Shown here in pieces: positions 52,557-60,484 of a stretch of DNA of 64,000 nucleotides. Within the stretch, counting starts at the first letter, position 1; each line of letters begins with the position of its first letter. Location: the NCBI GenBank assembly GCA_964425695.1, contig CAYRNF010000001.1:248001-312000 (forward strand). The letters run 5' to 3'. A program made the position numbers and the translations under genes. This DNA is from JAKPBU01 sp964425695. GTDB lineage: Bacteria > Pseudomonadota > Gammaproteobacteria > Xanthomonadales > Xanthomonadaceae. The notes under the pieces are model-generated. The model made no database searches and was not told the origin of the DNA. It worked only from the letters and a program-made list of their open reading frames with translations.

Positions 52557-53522
52557 ATGGAAACCATCGGAAGTCCCCTGCTGTGGAGCGCGTTCGGCGC
52601 GCTCGTCGTCGTCGCGCTGCTCGTCGACCTGGTGCTGATGCGCCACGGCGGGCCGCACAAGGTCACCTTCAAGGAAGCCGCGTGGTGGAGCGCAGGCTGG
52701 ATCGCGCTCGCGATGGCCTTCAACGCGTGGCTGTGGTGGTGGGTCTCGCAGCAGTCGGGCGACGCGGTGGGTAACCGCGTGGCGCTCGAGTTCCTCACCG
52801 GCTACCTGGTGGAGAAATCGCTGGCGGTGGACAACATCTTCGTGTTCCTGATGCTGTTCACCTACTTCGCGGTGCCGGAGGAGCAGCGCCAGAAGGTGCT
52901 GATCATCGGCGTGATCGGCGCGATCGTGCTGCGCGCGATCATGATCTTCGCCGGCGCCCTGCTGCTGGCCAAGTTCCACTGGATCCTCTACGTGTTCGGC
53001 GCGTTCCTGCTGCTGACCGGCGTGAAGATGCTGCTGGCCGCGGGCAAGGCGCCCGACCTGGAGAAGAACCCCGCGCTGCGCTGGATGCGCAACCACCTGC
53101 CGCTCACGCCGGAGTACCACGGCGGCCGGCTGAGTGTGCGGCAGCAGGGCAAGCGCTGGTACACGCCGCTGTTCGTGGTGGTGGTGCTGGTGGGCGTGAC
53201 CGACCTGATCTTCGCGGTGGATTCCATCCCGGCGATCTTCGCGATCACCGACGATCCGTTCATCGTGCTCACCTCCAACGTGTTCGCGGTGCTGGGCCTG
53301 CGCGCGATGTTCTTCCTGCTCGCCGGCATGGCCGACCGCTTCCACCTGCTGCCCTACGGCCTGGCGCTGGTGCTGATGTTCATCGGCGCCAAGATGCTGC
53401 TCATCGACGTCTACAAGATCCCGGTGGTGGCATCGCTGGCGGTGGTGGCGCTGACCATCGGCGCGACGGTCGTGCTGAGCCTGATGCGGCCGAAGGCGGA
53501 CGCCGCCGCACACCGGCACTGA
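52557..53522 (+). CDS. alx: TerC/Alx family membrane protein
   Basis: The 321-residue protein has about nine transmembrane helices. The conserved acidic metal-site segments EKSLAVDNIFVFLMLF and DLIFAVDSIPAIFAIT are both present. FRLTGYLVE-like and SNVFAVLGLRAMFFLL segments are typical. In E. coli, Alx exports Mn2+ and is controlled by pH and Mn through the same riboswitch class found upstream here, which supports a Mn export role. Start at ATG 52557 with GGAG-type sequence (CCGGAGAGC) upstream. Confidence 0.93.
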   Translation: METIGSPLLWSAFGALVVVALLVDLVLMRHGGPHKVTFKEAAWWSAGWIALAMAFNAWLWWWVSQQSGDAVGNRVALEFLTGYLVEKSLAVDNIFVFLMLFTYFAVPEEQRQKVLIIGVIGAIVLRAIMIFAGALLLAKFHWILYVFGAFLLLTGVKMLLAAGKAPDLEKNPALRWMRNHLPLTPEYHGGRLSVRQQGKRWYTPLFVVVVLVGVTDLIFAVDSIPAIFAITDDPFIVLTSNVFAVLGLRAMFFLLAGMADRFHLLPYGLALVLMFIGAKMLLIDVYKIPVVASLAVVALTIGATVVLSLMRPKADAAAHRH

Positions 53523-53566
53523 AACGCGTGCCATGCTGCGTGCCGTACGGACCAGCAGGAACGAAC

Positions 53567-54319
53567 GTGACCGATCCCGAGAAGCGCCTCGCCCTGTTGA
53601 TCGACGCGGACAATGCGCCTGCCGCGAAGATCGACGTGATCCTCACCGAGGTGGCGCGGCACGGTGCGGCCAACGTGAGGCGCGCCTACGGCAACTGGAA
53701 GAGCCCGCACCTGAAGGGTTGGGAGGCGACGCTGCACGAGTACGCGATCCGCCCGATCCAGCAGTTCGCCTATTCCTCCGGCAAGAACGCGTCGGACATG
53801 GCGATGGTGATCGATGCGATGGACCTGCTGTATGCGCGGAATCTGGATGCCTTCGCCATCGTGTCCTCCGATGGCGACTTCACGCCCTTGGTGATGCGAT
53901 TGCTCACCGAGGGCGTGCGCGTGTACGGGTTCGGTGAGCAGAAGACGCCGCTCCCGTTCGTCAACGCATGTTCCAAGTTCACGTACCTCGAGGCGCTCGC
54001 CCCTCCGGTCGCCGCCGGCAACGCGGACCCCGCTCCGATCGCGGCAGCGCCCCGAAGCGCCAAGGAACTGCGCGGCGACACCAAGCTGCTGCAGCTGATG
54101 CGCGGCGCCGTGGAATCGGCGAGCGACGACGAAGGCTGGTCGCACCTGGGCTCGGTGGGGCAGCAGATCGGCAACCAGGCGTCGTTCGACCCGCGCAATT
54201 ACGGCTACCGGAACCTGAGCGGGTTGATCGAGGCGATCGGTCTTTTCGAGATCAAGCGCCAGGGTCAGATCGTCTGGGTGCGCGAGAAAGCGAAGCGCCC
54301 CTCGCCTGCCGCGAAGTAG
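53567..54319 (+). CDS. NYN domain protein with C-terminal OST-HTH/LOTUS-like domain
   Basis: The 250-residue protein has a PIN-like NYN nuclease domain (about 5-140). The metal-binding Asp residues are Asp13/Asp15 in LLIDADNA, Asp77 in SGKNASDMAMVID and Asp102/Asp104 in VSSDGDFTPL. The C-terminal domain (about 165-245) with GWSHLGSVGQQI and SFDPRNYGYRNLSGLIEAIG matches the OST-HTH/LOTUS fold, which binds RNA. It is a likely RNA-processing or decay factor. GTG start at 53567 with AGGA seven bases upstream. It follows terC by 44 bases. Confidence 0.88.
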   Translation: MTDPEKRLALLIDADNAPAAKIDVILTEVARHGAANVRRAYGNWKSPHLKGWEATLHEYAIRPIQQFAYSSGKNASDMAMVIDAMDLLYARNLDAFAIVSSDGDFTPLVMRLLTEGVRVYGFGEQKTPLPFVNACSKFTYLEALAPPVAAGNADPAPIAAAPRSAKELRGDTKLLQLMRGAVESASDDEGWSHLGSVGQQIGNQASFDPRNYGYRNLSGLIEAIGLFEIKRQGQIVWVREKAKRPSPAAK

Positions 54320-54341
54320 AGACGCGGGGCGCGCACGCCGC

Positions 54342-56558
54342 TCAGTACAGATCCACCGGGTCGACATCCAGCGACCAACGCACGCGGCGCGCTTCCGGCA
54401 GCGCGTACAGCGCGGGCACGGCGGCGTCCAGGGCGGCGTGCAGGGCCGGGCGCGAGGCGGCGTGCAGCAGCAGCTGGGCGCGGTGCATGCCGGCGCGGCG
54501 CGGCATGGGGGCGGGCATCGGCCCGGATGCGGTCAGCGCGTCGGCGGGCGGCAGGGCGTCGCGTGCGGCGTGCAGAAAGGCGACGGGCGCATCGGCGTGG
54601 CGGGCTTCCGCGCGCAGCAGCGCCAGGTGCGCGAACGGCGGCAGGGTGGCGGCGTGGCGTTCGCCCAGTTCGCCCTGCGCGAACGCGGGGTAGCCGCCGG
54701 CGATCAGGGTCTGCAGCAGCGGGTGCTCCGGGTGGTGGGTCTGCAGCAGCACCTCGCCCGCGCGCCGCGCGCGGCCGGCGCGGCCCGCCACCTGCACCAG
54801 CAGCTGGGCGAGCTTCTCCGGCGCGCGGAAGTCGGCCGAGAACAGCCCTTCGTCGATGCCGACCACGCACACCAGGGTCAGTGCGGGAAGATCGTGGCCC
54901 TTGGCCAGCATTTGCGTGCCGACCAGGATCCCGGGCGCGTCGCCGAGCGTGCCCAGCGCCTTCGCCAGCCCGTCCTTGCGCCGGGTGCTGGCGCTGTCCA
55001 CGCGCAGCACCGGCACATCGCTGAAGCGTTCGGCCAGCAGCTCCTCGATCCGTTCGGTGCCCACGCCCTGCGGCTGCAGCGCCAGGCTGGCGCAGTCGGG
55101 GCAGGCGAGCGGCCTGGGCGCGCGCGCGCCGCAGTGGTGGCACTGCAGGCGGCGGCCTGCGCCGTGCACGGTCATGGGGCTGCCGTGTTCGGGCGTGCTG
55201 CAGCGCCGGCACTGCGCGCTCCAGCCGCAGTCGTGGCACAGCAGCACCGGCGCGTAGCCGCGGCGGTTGCGGAACACCAGCACCTGGCCGCCGTCCCGCA
55301 GCGCCGCGGCGATGGCATCCAGCGCGTCCTGCGACAGACCGGCGTGCAGCGCGCGCTTGCGCATGTCCAGCACGCGCACACGCGGCGGCCGTGCGTCGCC
55401 CGCGCGCTGGCCCAGGCGCAGGTGCGTGTAGCGCCCGGCCTGCGCGTTGTGCAGCGTTTCCAGCGACGGCGTGGCGCTGCCCAGCAGCACCGGCACGTCG
55501 AGCGCCTTGCCGCGCACCAGCGCGAAGTCGCGCGCGTGGTAGCGGATGCCGTCCTGCTGCTTGTAGCTGGCGTCGTGCTCCTCGTCGACCACGATCAGCC
55601 CCGCCTCCGGCAGCGGCGTGAACACCGCCGAGCGCGTGCCCACCACCACGCGCGCCTCGCCGCGCCAGGCCGCGGCCCAGACGCGGGCGCGTTCGTTGTC
55701 GGTGAGGCCGGAATGGGTGGCGTGCACCGGCACGCCGAGGCGGGCGCGAAAGCGCGCCAGCAGCTGCGGCGTCAGCCCGATCTCCGGCACCAGCACCAGC
55801 GCCTGGCGGCCGCGCGCCAGGCAGTGTGCGATGGCGTGCAGGTAGACCTCGGTCTTGCCGCTGCCGGTGACGCCCTCGAGCAGGAACGGGGCGAAGCCGG
55901 CTGCGTCCGCGAGCGCATCGATCGCGATGCGCTGCTCCGCGTTGGGCTGGAAGGTTCCGGCAACGGTCGCGGCCGAAGCCGCGCCTGCGGATGCCGTCCG
56001 TTCGGCCAGCCCGCGCTCGGCCATCGCGCGCGCGGCGGCGCGCCAGCCTTCGAACCGCAGGTCCAGGGCGTCCTCGTCCAGCGTGGCCCCCGGTTGCGCC
56101 TGCAGCAGCTCGGCCAGCAGCCGCGGCCGGCCGCGGCGCAGGCCGGGCACGGCCGTGGCGCCGGCTTCGGTCAGGCGCCAGGCCCAGGCCTGCGTGTCCG
56201 GCACCGGCTCGCCGCGGCGCAGCGCGGCCGGCAGCGCCGTGGCATAGACCTCGCCCTGAGGCGCGTGGGTGTAGCGCGCCAGCCAGCGCAGCGACTCGAG
56301 CAGTTCGCCGTGCAGCAGCGGAGAGGCGTCCAGCAGGGCCAGCGCCGCACGCAGCGGCGCGCCCGCGGTGTCCGCGTGGGGCACCGAGCCGGTGGCCTCG
56401 ATCACGCCTACCAGTTCGCGCGAGCCCAGCGGGACCCGCACCCGCGCCCCGGGCTGGACGCTGCCGGGGCCCGGCTCGCCCTCGGGCGCGCGGTAGTCGA
56501 ACGGCTGCGGCAGCGGCAGCGGCAGCGCGACCTGGAGCACGGGGTGGGAGGCAGGCAT
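54342..56558 (-). CDS. priA: primosomal protein N' (replication restart helicase)
   Basis: The 738-residue 3'-5' DNA helicase reloads the replisome at stalled forks. It has an N-terminal DNA-binding domain, Walker A GVTGSGKTEVYL (about 227), DEEHD in VDEEHDASYKQQDG, and a zinc-binding insertion with four CxxC pairs near residues 440-490 (LLCHDCGW, CRRCSTPEHG, CHHCGARAP, CPDCASL). The helicase C-terminal motifs GTQMLAKGHDLP and QVAGRAGRARR are present. No Shine-Dalgarno sequence, and TAGACT lies six bases upstream. DnaA boxes lie about 115 bases upstream. Confidence 0.97.
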   Translation of the reverse strand: MPASHPVLQVALPLPLPQPFDYRAPEGEPGPGSVQPGARVRVPLGSRELVGVIEATGSVPHADTAGAPLRAALALLDASPLLHGELLESLRWLARYTHAPQGEVYATALPAALRRGEPVPDTQAWAWRLTEAGATAVPGLRRGRPRLLAELLQAQPGATLDEDALDLRFEGWRAAARAMAERGLAERTASAGAASAATVAGTFQPNAEQRIAIDALADAAGFAPFLLEGVTGSGKTEVYLHAIAHCLARGRQALVLVPEIGLTPQLLARFRARLGVPVHATHSGLTDNERARVWAAAWRGEARVVVGTRSAVFTPLPEAGLIVVDEEHDASYKQQDGIRYHARDFALVRGKALDVPVLLGSATPSLETLHNAQAGRYTHLRLGQRAGDARPPRVRVLDMRKRALHAGLSQDALDAIAAALRDGGQVLVFRNRRGYAPVLLCHDCGWSAQCRRCSTPEHGSPMTVHGAGRRLQCHHCGARAPRPLACPDCASLALQPQGVGTERIEELLAERFSDVPVLRVDSASTRRKDGLAKALGTLGDAPGILVGTQMLAKGHDLPALTLVCVVGIDEGLFSADFRAPEKLAQLLVQVAGRAGRARRAGEVLLQTHHPEHPLLQTLIAGGYPAFAQGELGERHAATLPPFAHLALLRAEARHADAPVAFLHAARDALPPADALTASGPMPAPMPRRAGMHRAQLLLHAASRPALHAALDAAVPALYALPEARRVRWSLDVDPVDLY

Positions 56559-57002
56559 GGCGGCAGTCTAGCGATGCGCCGCGCCTGGCCAGGACGCGCG
56601 CGAGTTGCGCGCGCTAGTTCCCACTACGCGCGACGTAAGCGCTGCAAGTGCTCGCCAGCGCAGGGAATTCATCCTTATCCACACCGAATGTGGATAACTC
56701 TGTGCATGGCTTCGCGGCAGTGCTCCGAAATGGCTTGTAAAAGGGCTTCTTCACGCGTTTGGACAAAAAACCGCCATCTCTGGATACTCGTTGAAAATCA
56801 ATCGCTTGGGCGTGGAACAGCGCACGCGCCCAACGCCTTGTTGACAACCCGGGAGGGCAGGTGACAGCGGCGTGACGGCTGTGCACAACCGCTTCGTGGC
56901 GTTTCATCGGCATTTCCAGCGTGATGGCGCGCCGCGGCGTTTTGTCAAGGGCGTCCGCGCCGGGAGCGCTGGCTATCATGGCGCGGTGAGCACGCGCGCC
57001 CG
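56559..57002. other. priA / sigma-like intergenic region with DnaA boxes (444 bp)
   Basis: This is the least GC-rich long stretch of the window. It contains two perfect DnaA boxes in inverted orientation, TTATCCACA (56675-56683) and TGTGGATAA (56689-56697), five bases apart. A third relaxed box, TGTGCACAA, lies at 56880-56888. An AT-rich segment (about 56736-56805) lies between. GGCTATCAT (56971-56979) is a likely -10 for the downstream gene. No ORF is convincing. Confidence 0.75.
56565..56570 (-). promoter_or_regulatory. putative -10 (TAGACT) of leaderless priA
   Basis: On the minus strand GCTAGACT is followed by GCCGCC and the ATG at 56558. Confidence 0.4.
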
Positions 57003-57006
57003 ATGA
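56986..57006 (+). other. possible six-codon leaderless minigene
   Basis: TATCAT (56974-56979) is followed by exactly six bases and GTG. The frame GTG AGC ACG CGC GCC CGA TGA stops overlapping the ATG of the sigma-like gene as ATGA. This could couple translation of the downstream gene. Confidence 0.25.
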
Positions 57007-58010
57007 CCCTCCCCACCCCGCCCGAGGCCGCCGACGCGCCTGCCGCGCTCACCGCGTTCCTGCGCGGCATCGAGCGCCGTGGCGCGATCTTCGCCGAGCT
57101 GATGTGCGGCGATGCGGCGGCGGCGGAGCAGGCCTTCGCGGTGGCCCTGCGCCACTTCCGAGGCCATGCGCTGGCGCAACCCTTCGCGCACTGGCCGCGC
57201 CTGTTCTGGCGCACCCTGCTGGCCTCGCCGGTGCTGCGTGGCGGGGTGGCCGCGCCGCGCTGGGCCCCGGATTTCGAGGACCTGGGCCGGGCCGGGGCCG
57301 GGCCGCGCGCCGCGCTGCTGCTGCGCTTGGTGGCCGGCCTGACCGATGCGGAAGCCGCGGCGGTGCTGGGCGTGGCCCCGGCCACCTACCGCCTGGCGCT
57401 GCGCCGCGCGTTGCCGCATCGCGAGGACGGCAGCCCGGACCCCGACGCCTGGCGTGCGCTGGACCGCCACGTGCAGGACGCGATCCGCGGCCTGCCCGCC
57501 GAGCGGCTGGCGCACCTGGCGCGGCTGCGCCAGGCGGCGGTGCAGGGCCGGCGCCCGGAACTGATTGGGCCCTTGCCGGTGCCGCCCGATCCTGACGCGT
57601 CCGATGCGCTGGAGACGCCGCGCCGCGGCCTGCGCCACGTCCTGTGGGCGGGCGTGGGCGCCTGCGCGCTGGCGCTGCTGGGCACGTTCGTGTTCCCCGG
57701 CGGCTGGCCCGAGGACACCGGCCCGCGCGGCGACCCGCAGGTGCGCGTACGTCCCCTGGGTGCGCCCGCGTCGCCGGCCGCGCGGTACGACGCCGCGTTC
57801 GGCCTGCTGGGCGAACGCGATTTCGAACTGCTCGCTGCGCCCGCGCCGCAGCCGCCGCTGGACGACCCGGCGTTCTACGCGTGGTACGCCGCCGAGCGGG
57901 CCCGCGACCCGGCGCAGGCGGACCCGGATGCGGGCATGCGCGATCCGATCGAGGAGCCGCTGCCGCTGGATGCGCCCACGCGCGAGACGGAGAGCATCGA
58001 TGCGCCGTGA
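57003..58010 (+). CDS. ECF sigma-like protein fused to a membrane (anti-sigma-like) segment
   Basis: The 335-residue protein has a degenerate region-2-like helix set (about 18-78, RRGAIFAELMCGDAAAAEQAFAVAL). A clear region-4-like HTH (about 103-137) reads LLLRLVAGLTDAEAAAVLGVAPATYRLALRRA. Next comes a helical segment (about 150-182, RALDRHVQDAIRGLPAERLAHLARLRQAAV) that resembles DUF3619, then one transmembrane helix (about 211-232) and a Pro-rich acidic tail. In betaproteobacteria an ECF sigma gene, a DUF3619 gene and a DUF3106 gene are neighbours; here the first two look fused and DUF3106 follows. Function is inferred; it may not be an active sigma factor. Confidence 0.7.
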   Translation: MTLPTPPEAADAPAALTAFLRGIERRGAIFAELMCGDAAAAEQAFAVALRHFRGHALAQPFAHWPRLFWRTLLASPVLRGGVAAPRWAPDFEDLGRAGAGPRAALLLRLVAGLTDAEAAAVLGVAPATYRLALRRALPHREDGSPDPDAWRALDRHVQDAIRGLPAERLAHLARLRQAAVQGRRPELIGPLPVPPDPDASDALETPRRGLRHVLWAGVGACALALLGTFVFPGGWPEDTGPRGDPQVRVRPLGAPASPAARYDAAFGLLGERDFELLAAPAPQPPLDDPAFYAWYAAERARDPAQADPDAGMRDPIEEPLPLDAPTRETESIDAP

Positions 58011-58635
58011 ACTGCGCGCGCTGCTGGCCTGCCTGCTGCTGGCGGCGACCACCGCGCCGCTGGCGCAGGACCTGTCGCGCGCGACGCGCGAGCGCATCGC
58101 GCAACTGCCGTCCGCACAGCGCGACGTGTTCTACCGGCGCGAGGCCGCATGGCGCGCCATGGCGCCGGCGCAGCGCGCGCAGCTCAAGCGCCGCATCGCG
58201 GCCTGGCAGGCGCTGCCCGCCGCGCAGCGCCGCGAGCAGCGCGAGCGCTGGCAGGCCTGGCATGCGCTGGCGCCGGACGAGCGCGCGCGGATGGCGGCGG
58301 CCGCGGCGGCGTTCGCGGCGCTGCCGGTACAGGCGCAGCTGGACCTGCGCGCGCGTTACGCGCAGCTGGACGACGCGCACCGCCGCGGTTACCTGCTCGG
58401 GCCCACGCTCGGCGCCGACTGGCCGGGCCTGCAACCGCTGCTGATGCACGTGCCGGCGGCGCAGCGCGACGCGCTGCTGGCCGCGTTGCGGGCCATGAGC
58501 CCACAGCAGCGCGCCGACCTGTCGGTGCTGGCGCAGCGCACGCCGCCGCAGGAACGTGCGCAGCTGCGCGCCGCATTGCTCGCCACCCCGGCCGCGCGGC
58601 GCGGCGTGTGGCTGGTGCGCAAGCTCGAACACTGA
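58000..58635 (+). CDS. DUF3106 domain-containing periplasmic protein
   Basis: The 211-residue protein has a signal peptide (about 1-22, ending APLAQ). The following helical repeats of the form W-x-x-(M/L)-(A/S)-P-x-(Q/E)-R are characteristic of DUF3106 (AAWRAMAPAQRAQLKRRIAAW, QAWHALAPDERARM, ALRAMSPQQRADL). The role of the family is unknown. The start overlaps the sigma-like gene by 11 bases, so the two are co-translated. Confidence 0.85.
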   Translation: MRRELRALLACLLLAATTAPLAQDLSRATRERIAQLPSAQRDVFYRREAAWRAMAPAQRAQLKRRIAAWQALPAAQRREQRERWQAWHALAPDERARMAAAAAAFAALPVQAQLDLRARYAQLDDAHRRGYLLGPTLGADWPGLQPLLMHVPAAQRDALLAALRAMSPQQRADLSVLAQRTPPQERAQLRAALLATPAARRGVWLVRKLEH

Positions 58636-58668
58636 AGCCGCGGCGACGGCGCGCGCCGCTTGGCCGCG

Positions 58669-58995
58669 CTACGCCGGTGCGGCGTCCTGCACCGCGAGCA
58701 CGCGCCTGCTCGCGCGGAAGCGCTCGCCGAAGCGGGCCACGCCTTCTGCGCGCATCCGCGGCGCGTGATCGCGCAGGTACGCCTCCAGCGCCGCGGCGTC
58801 GCGCAGACGGTAGTGCACGCACCAGCCGGTGCGGCCCGGCTCCGCGGGTTCGGCCACGGCGTAGACCTGCGCCGAGGCGAAGCCCGGCAGCGCCAGCATC
58901 TGCGCCACGTGCGCGTGCAGCCACGCGCGGTAGTCGGCGGCGATGGCGCTGTCCACGTCCAGGTTGACCTCGTACACCACGCCGGCGGCGCTCAC
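58669..58995 (-). CDS. DUF4286 family protein
   Basis: The 108-residue protein begins VVYEVNLDVDSAIAADYRAWLHAHVAQML, which matches the DUF4286 ferredoxin-like fold. It continues GFASAQVYAV and LEAYLRDHAPRMRAEG. GTG start at 58995 overlapping the DUF3667 stop as GTGA, so translation is coupled. Function unknown. Confidence 0.82.
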   Translation of the reverse strand: MSAAGVVYEVNLDVDSAIAADYRAWLHAHVAQMLALPGFASAQVYAVAEPAEPGRTGWCVHYRLRDAAALEAYLRDHAPRMRAEGVARFGERFRASRRVLAVQDAAPA

Positions 58996-60371
58996 GACGA
59001 GATCCCCTGCAAGGCGGCGTAGGCGGTGGCCAGGCTGACCAGCACCACGTAGGTCCAGCCGATCACGGTGTAGCGCAGCGCGTTGATCCACCAGCCGCCG
59101 CCATAGACCCGGCGCTGCATCAGCCACAGGTAGATCGGCATGAACACCCAGACCGCCGCGTAGCCGATCCCGGTGGCCCAGCCCGCGGCCCCGGCGTTGC
59201 CGGCCGCGGCCAGCAGGAACAGCGTCAGCAGCATCAGCAGCAGGAAGCAGTGGCTGTACAGCGCCACCACCAGGTGTTCCAGGTAGCTGCGGCCGCTGCC
59301 CAGGAAGCACAGCTTGAGCAGCAGCGCGAACACCGGCATCAGCAGGAACAGCGCGGTCGGCACCGCGCCCAGGAACTGCTGGAACAGCCGCTCGCCGTTG
59401 CGGTCGGCTTCGCGCAGGTTCTCGCAGGCGCGGCCCACGCGCTTGTTGAACCATGTCTCGGCGAAGCCCGGCAGCCACGCCACGCGGACCGGGTTGTCGG
59501 TGGCATGCCACGCCTTGCCGTTGAAGCGGCACACGAACGGCGTGTCGCCGTCGCCTGCGGTCCACACGCGCGATCCGTCGCGCTCGGCGTCGTTCGCGGC
59601 AGCGGCCGGATCGGCTTCCCCGGCGGGCGTTGCCGCGCCCGCGCGCGACGCGTCCGCGGCCCCGGCCTGCGCCGCGGTCCGTGCGGACTGCGTCGCGGCA
59701 TCGGCATCGGCAGGCGCTGCGTTGGCCGCGGGCTTGCGCGCTTCGGCCTGCTCGCGCAGCTCGACGATGCGCGTTGCCGCCTCGCCCTGGATCCGCACGC
59801 GCGCCGCGATCAGCGACGCGTCCACGCCCGGCGCGGTGCGGGCCTGTTCGGCCGCTTCGATCGGCGCCAGCAGTTCGGCTTCGCGCTTTCTCACTTCTTC
59901 CACCGTCTGCGCCTGCGCGAAACCGCGCTCCACGCCGTCGGTGCGGATCGGGCTCACGTCGGCATGCAGCACCAGCCTGCCCACGAAGAACGTCAGCAGG
60001 CTCAGGATCACGAACAGGCGCAGCGGCGGGATGTAGCGCACGCGGTGCCCGGCCAGGTAGCTGCGCGCCACGCGGCCGGGCACGAACAGCTCGCGCAACG
60101 TGCGGAAGATGCGTCCGTCCAAGTGCCAGAACGATTCGAAGACGTCTTCCACCGCGTGCCGGAAACTGGTCAGCGGGTTGTGTGCGTACTGGCCGCAGTG
60201 GTGGCAGTACTCGCCGGCCAGCGCGGTGCCGCAATTGGCGCAGGCCGCGTGCACGGCGGCTTCGCCTGCCGCCTGCGTCGCGGCGGTGGGCGATGCGCTC
60301 TGCATGGCGCCCGGCTGCGCACCCGCGCGCGTCGCGGTGGTGGCTTCGATGGGGTCGAGCGGCTTGGTCAT
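58992..60371 (-). CDS. DUF3667 domain-containing membrane protein
   Basis: The 459-residue protein has a zinc-ribbon-like CxxC-x8-CxxC (Cys44, 47, 56, 59 in CANCGTALAGEYCHHCGQ), followed by the DUF3667 segment VEDVFESFWHLDGRIFRTLREL and YLAGHRVRYIPPLRLFVILS. About five to six helices are split by a long Ala-rich soluble insert (about 165-300). Start ATG 60371; TATCTT about 40 bases upstream may be the -10, divergent from the MATE gene. Function unknown. Confidence 0.85.
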   Translation of the reverse strand: MTKPLDPIEATTATRAGAQPGAMQSASPTAATQAAGEAAVHAACANCGTALAGEYCHHCGQYAHNPLTSFRHAVEDVFESFWHLDGRIFRTLRELFVPGRVARSYLAGHRVRYIPPLRLFVILSLLTFFVGRLVLHADVSPIRTDGVERGFAQAQTVEEVRKREAELLAPIEAAEQARTAPGVDASLIAARVRIQGEAATRIVELREQAEARKPAANAAPADADAATQSARTAAQAGAADASRAGAATPAGEADPAAAANDAERDGSRVWTAGDGDTPFVCRFNGKAWHATDNPVRVAWLPGFAETWFNKRVGRACENLREADRNGERLFQQFLGAVPTALFLLMPVFALLLKLCFLGSGRSYLEHLVVALYSHCFLLLMLLTLFLLAAAGNAGAAGWATGIGYAAVWVFMPIYLWLMQRRVYGGGWWINALRYTVIGWTYVVLVSLATAYAALQGISS

Positions 60372-60484
60372 GGCAGGCCTGCGGTCACGGCGCGGTCTCG
60401 AAGCGCGGGTAAGATACGCGCCAGCCGCGACCCGGCGCCAGCGCACTCCGTCCGATGCGCCGCCGCAGTCGCCGGAAATCCCGC

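Noticed and set aside
56559..57002. Calling the priA intergenic region the chromosomal origin
   Set aside because: DnaA boxes and AT-rich DNA are present, but dnaA, dnaN, gyrB, rpmH and parAB are not in the window, so the call would be unsupported.
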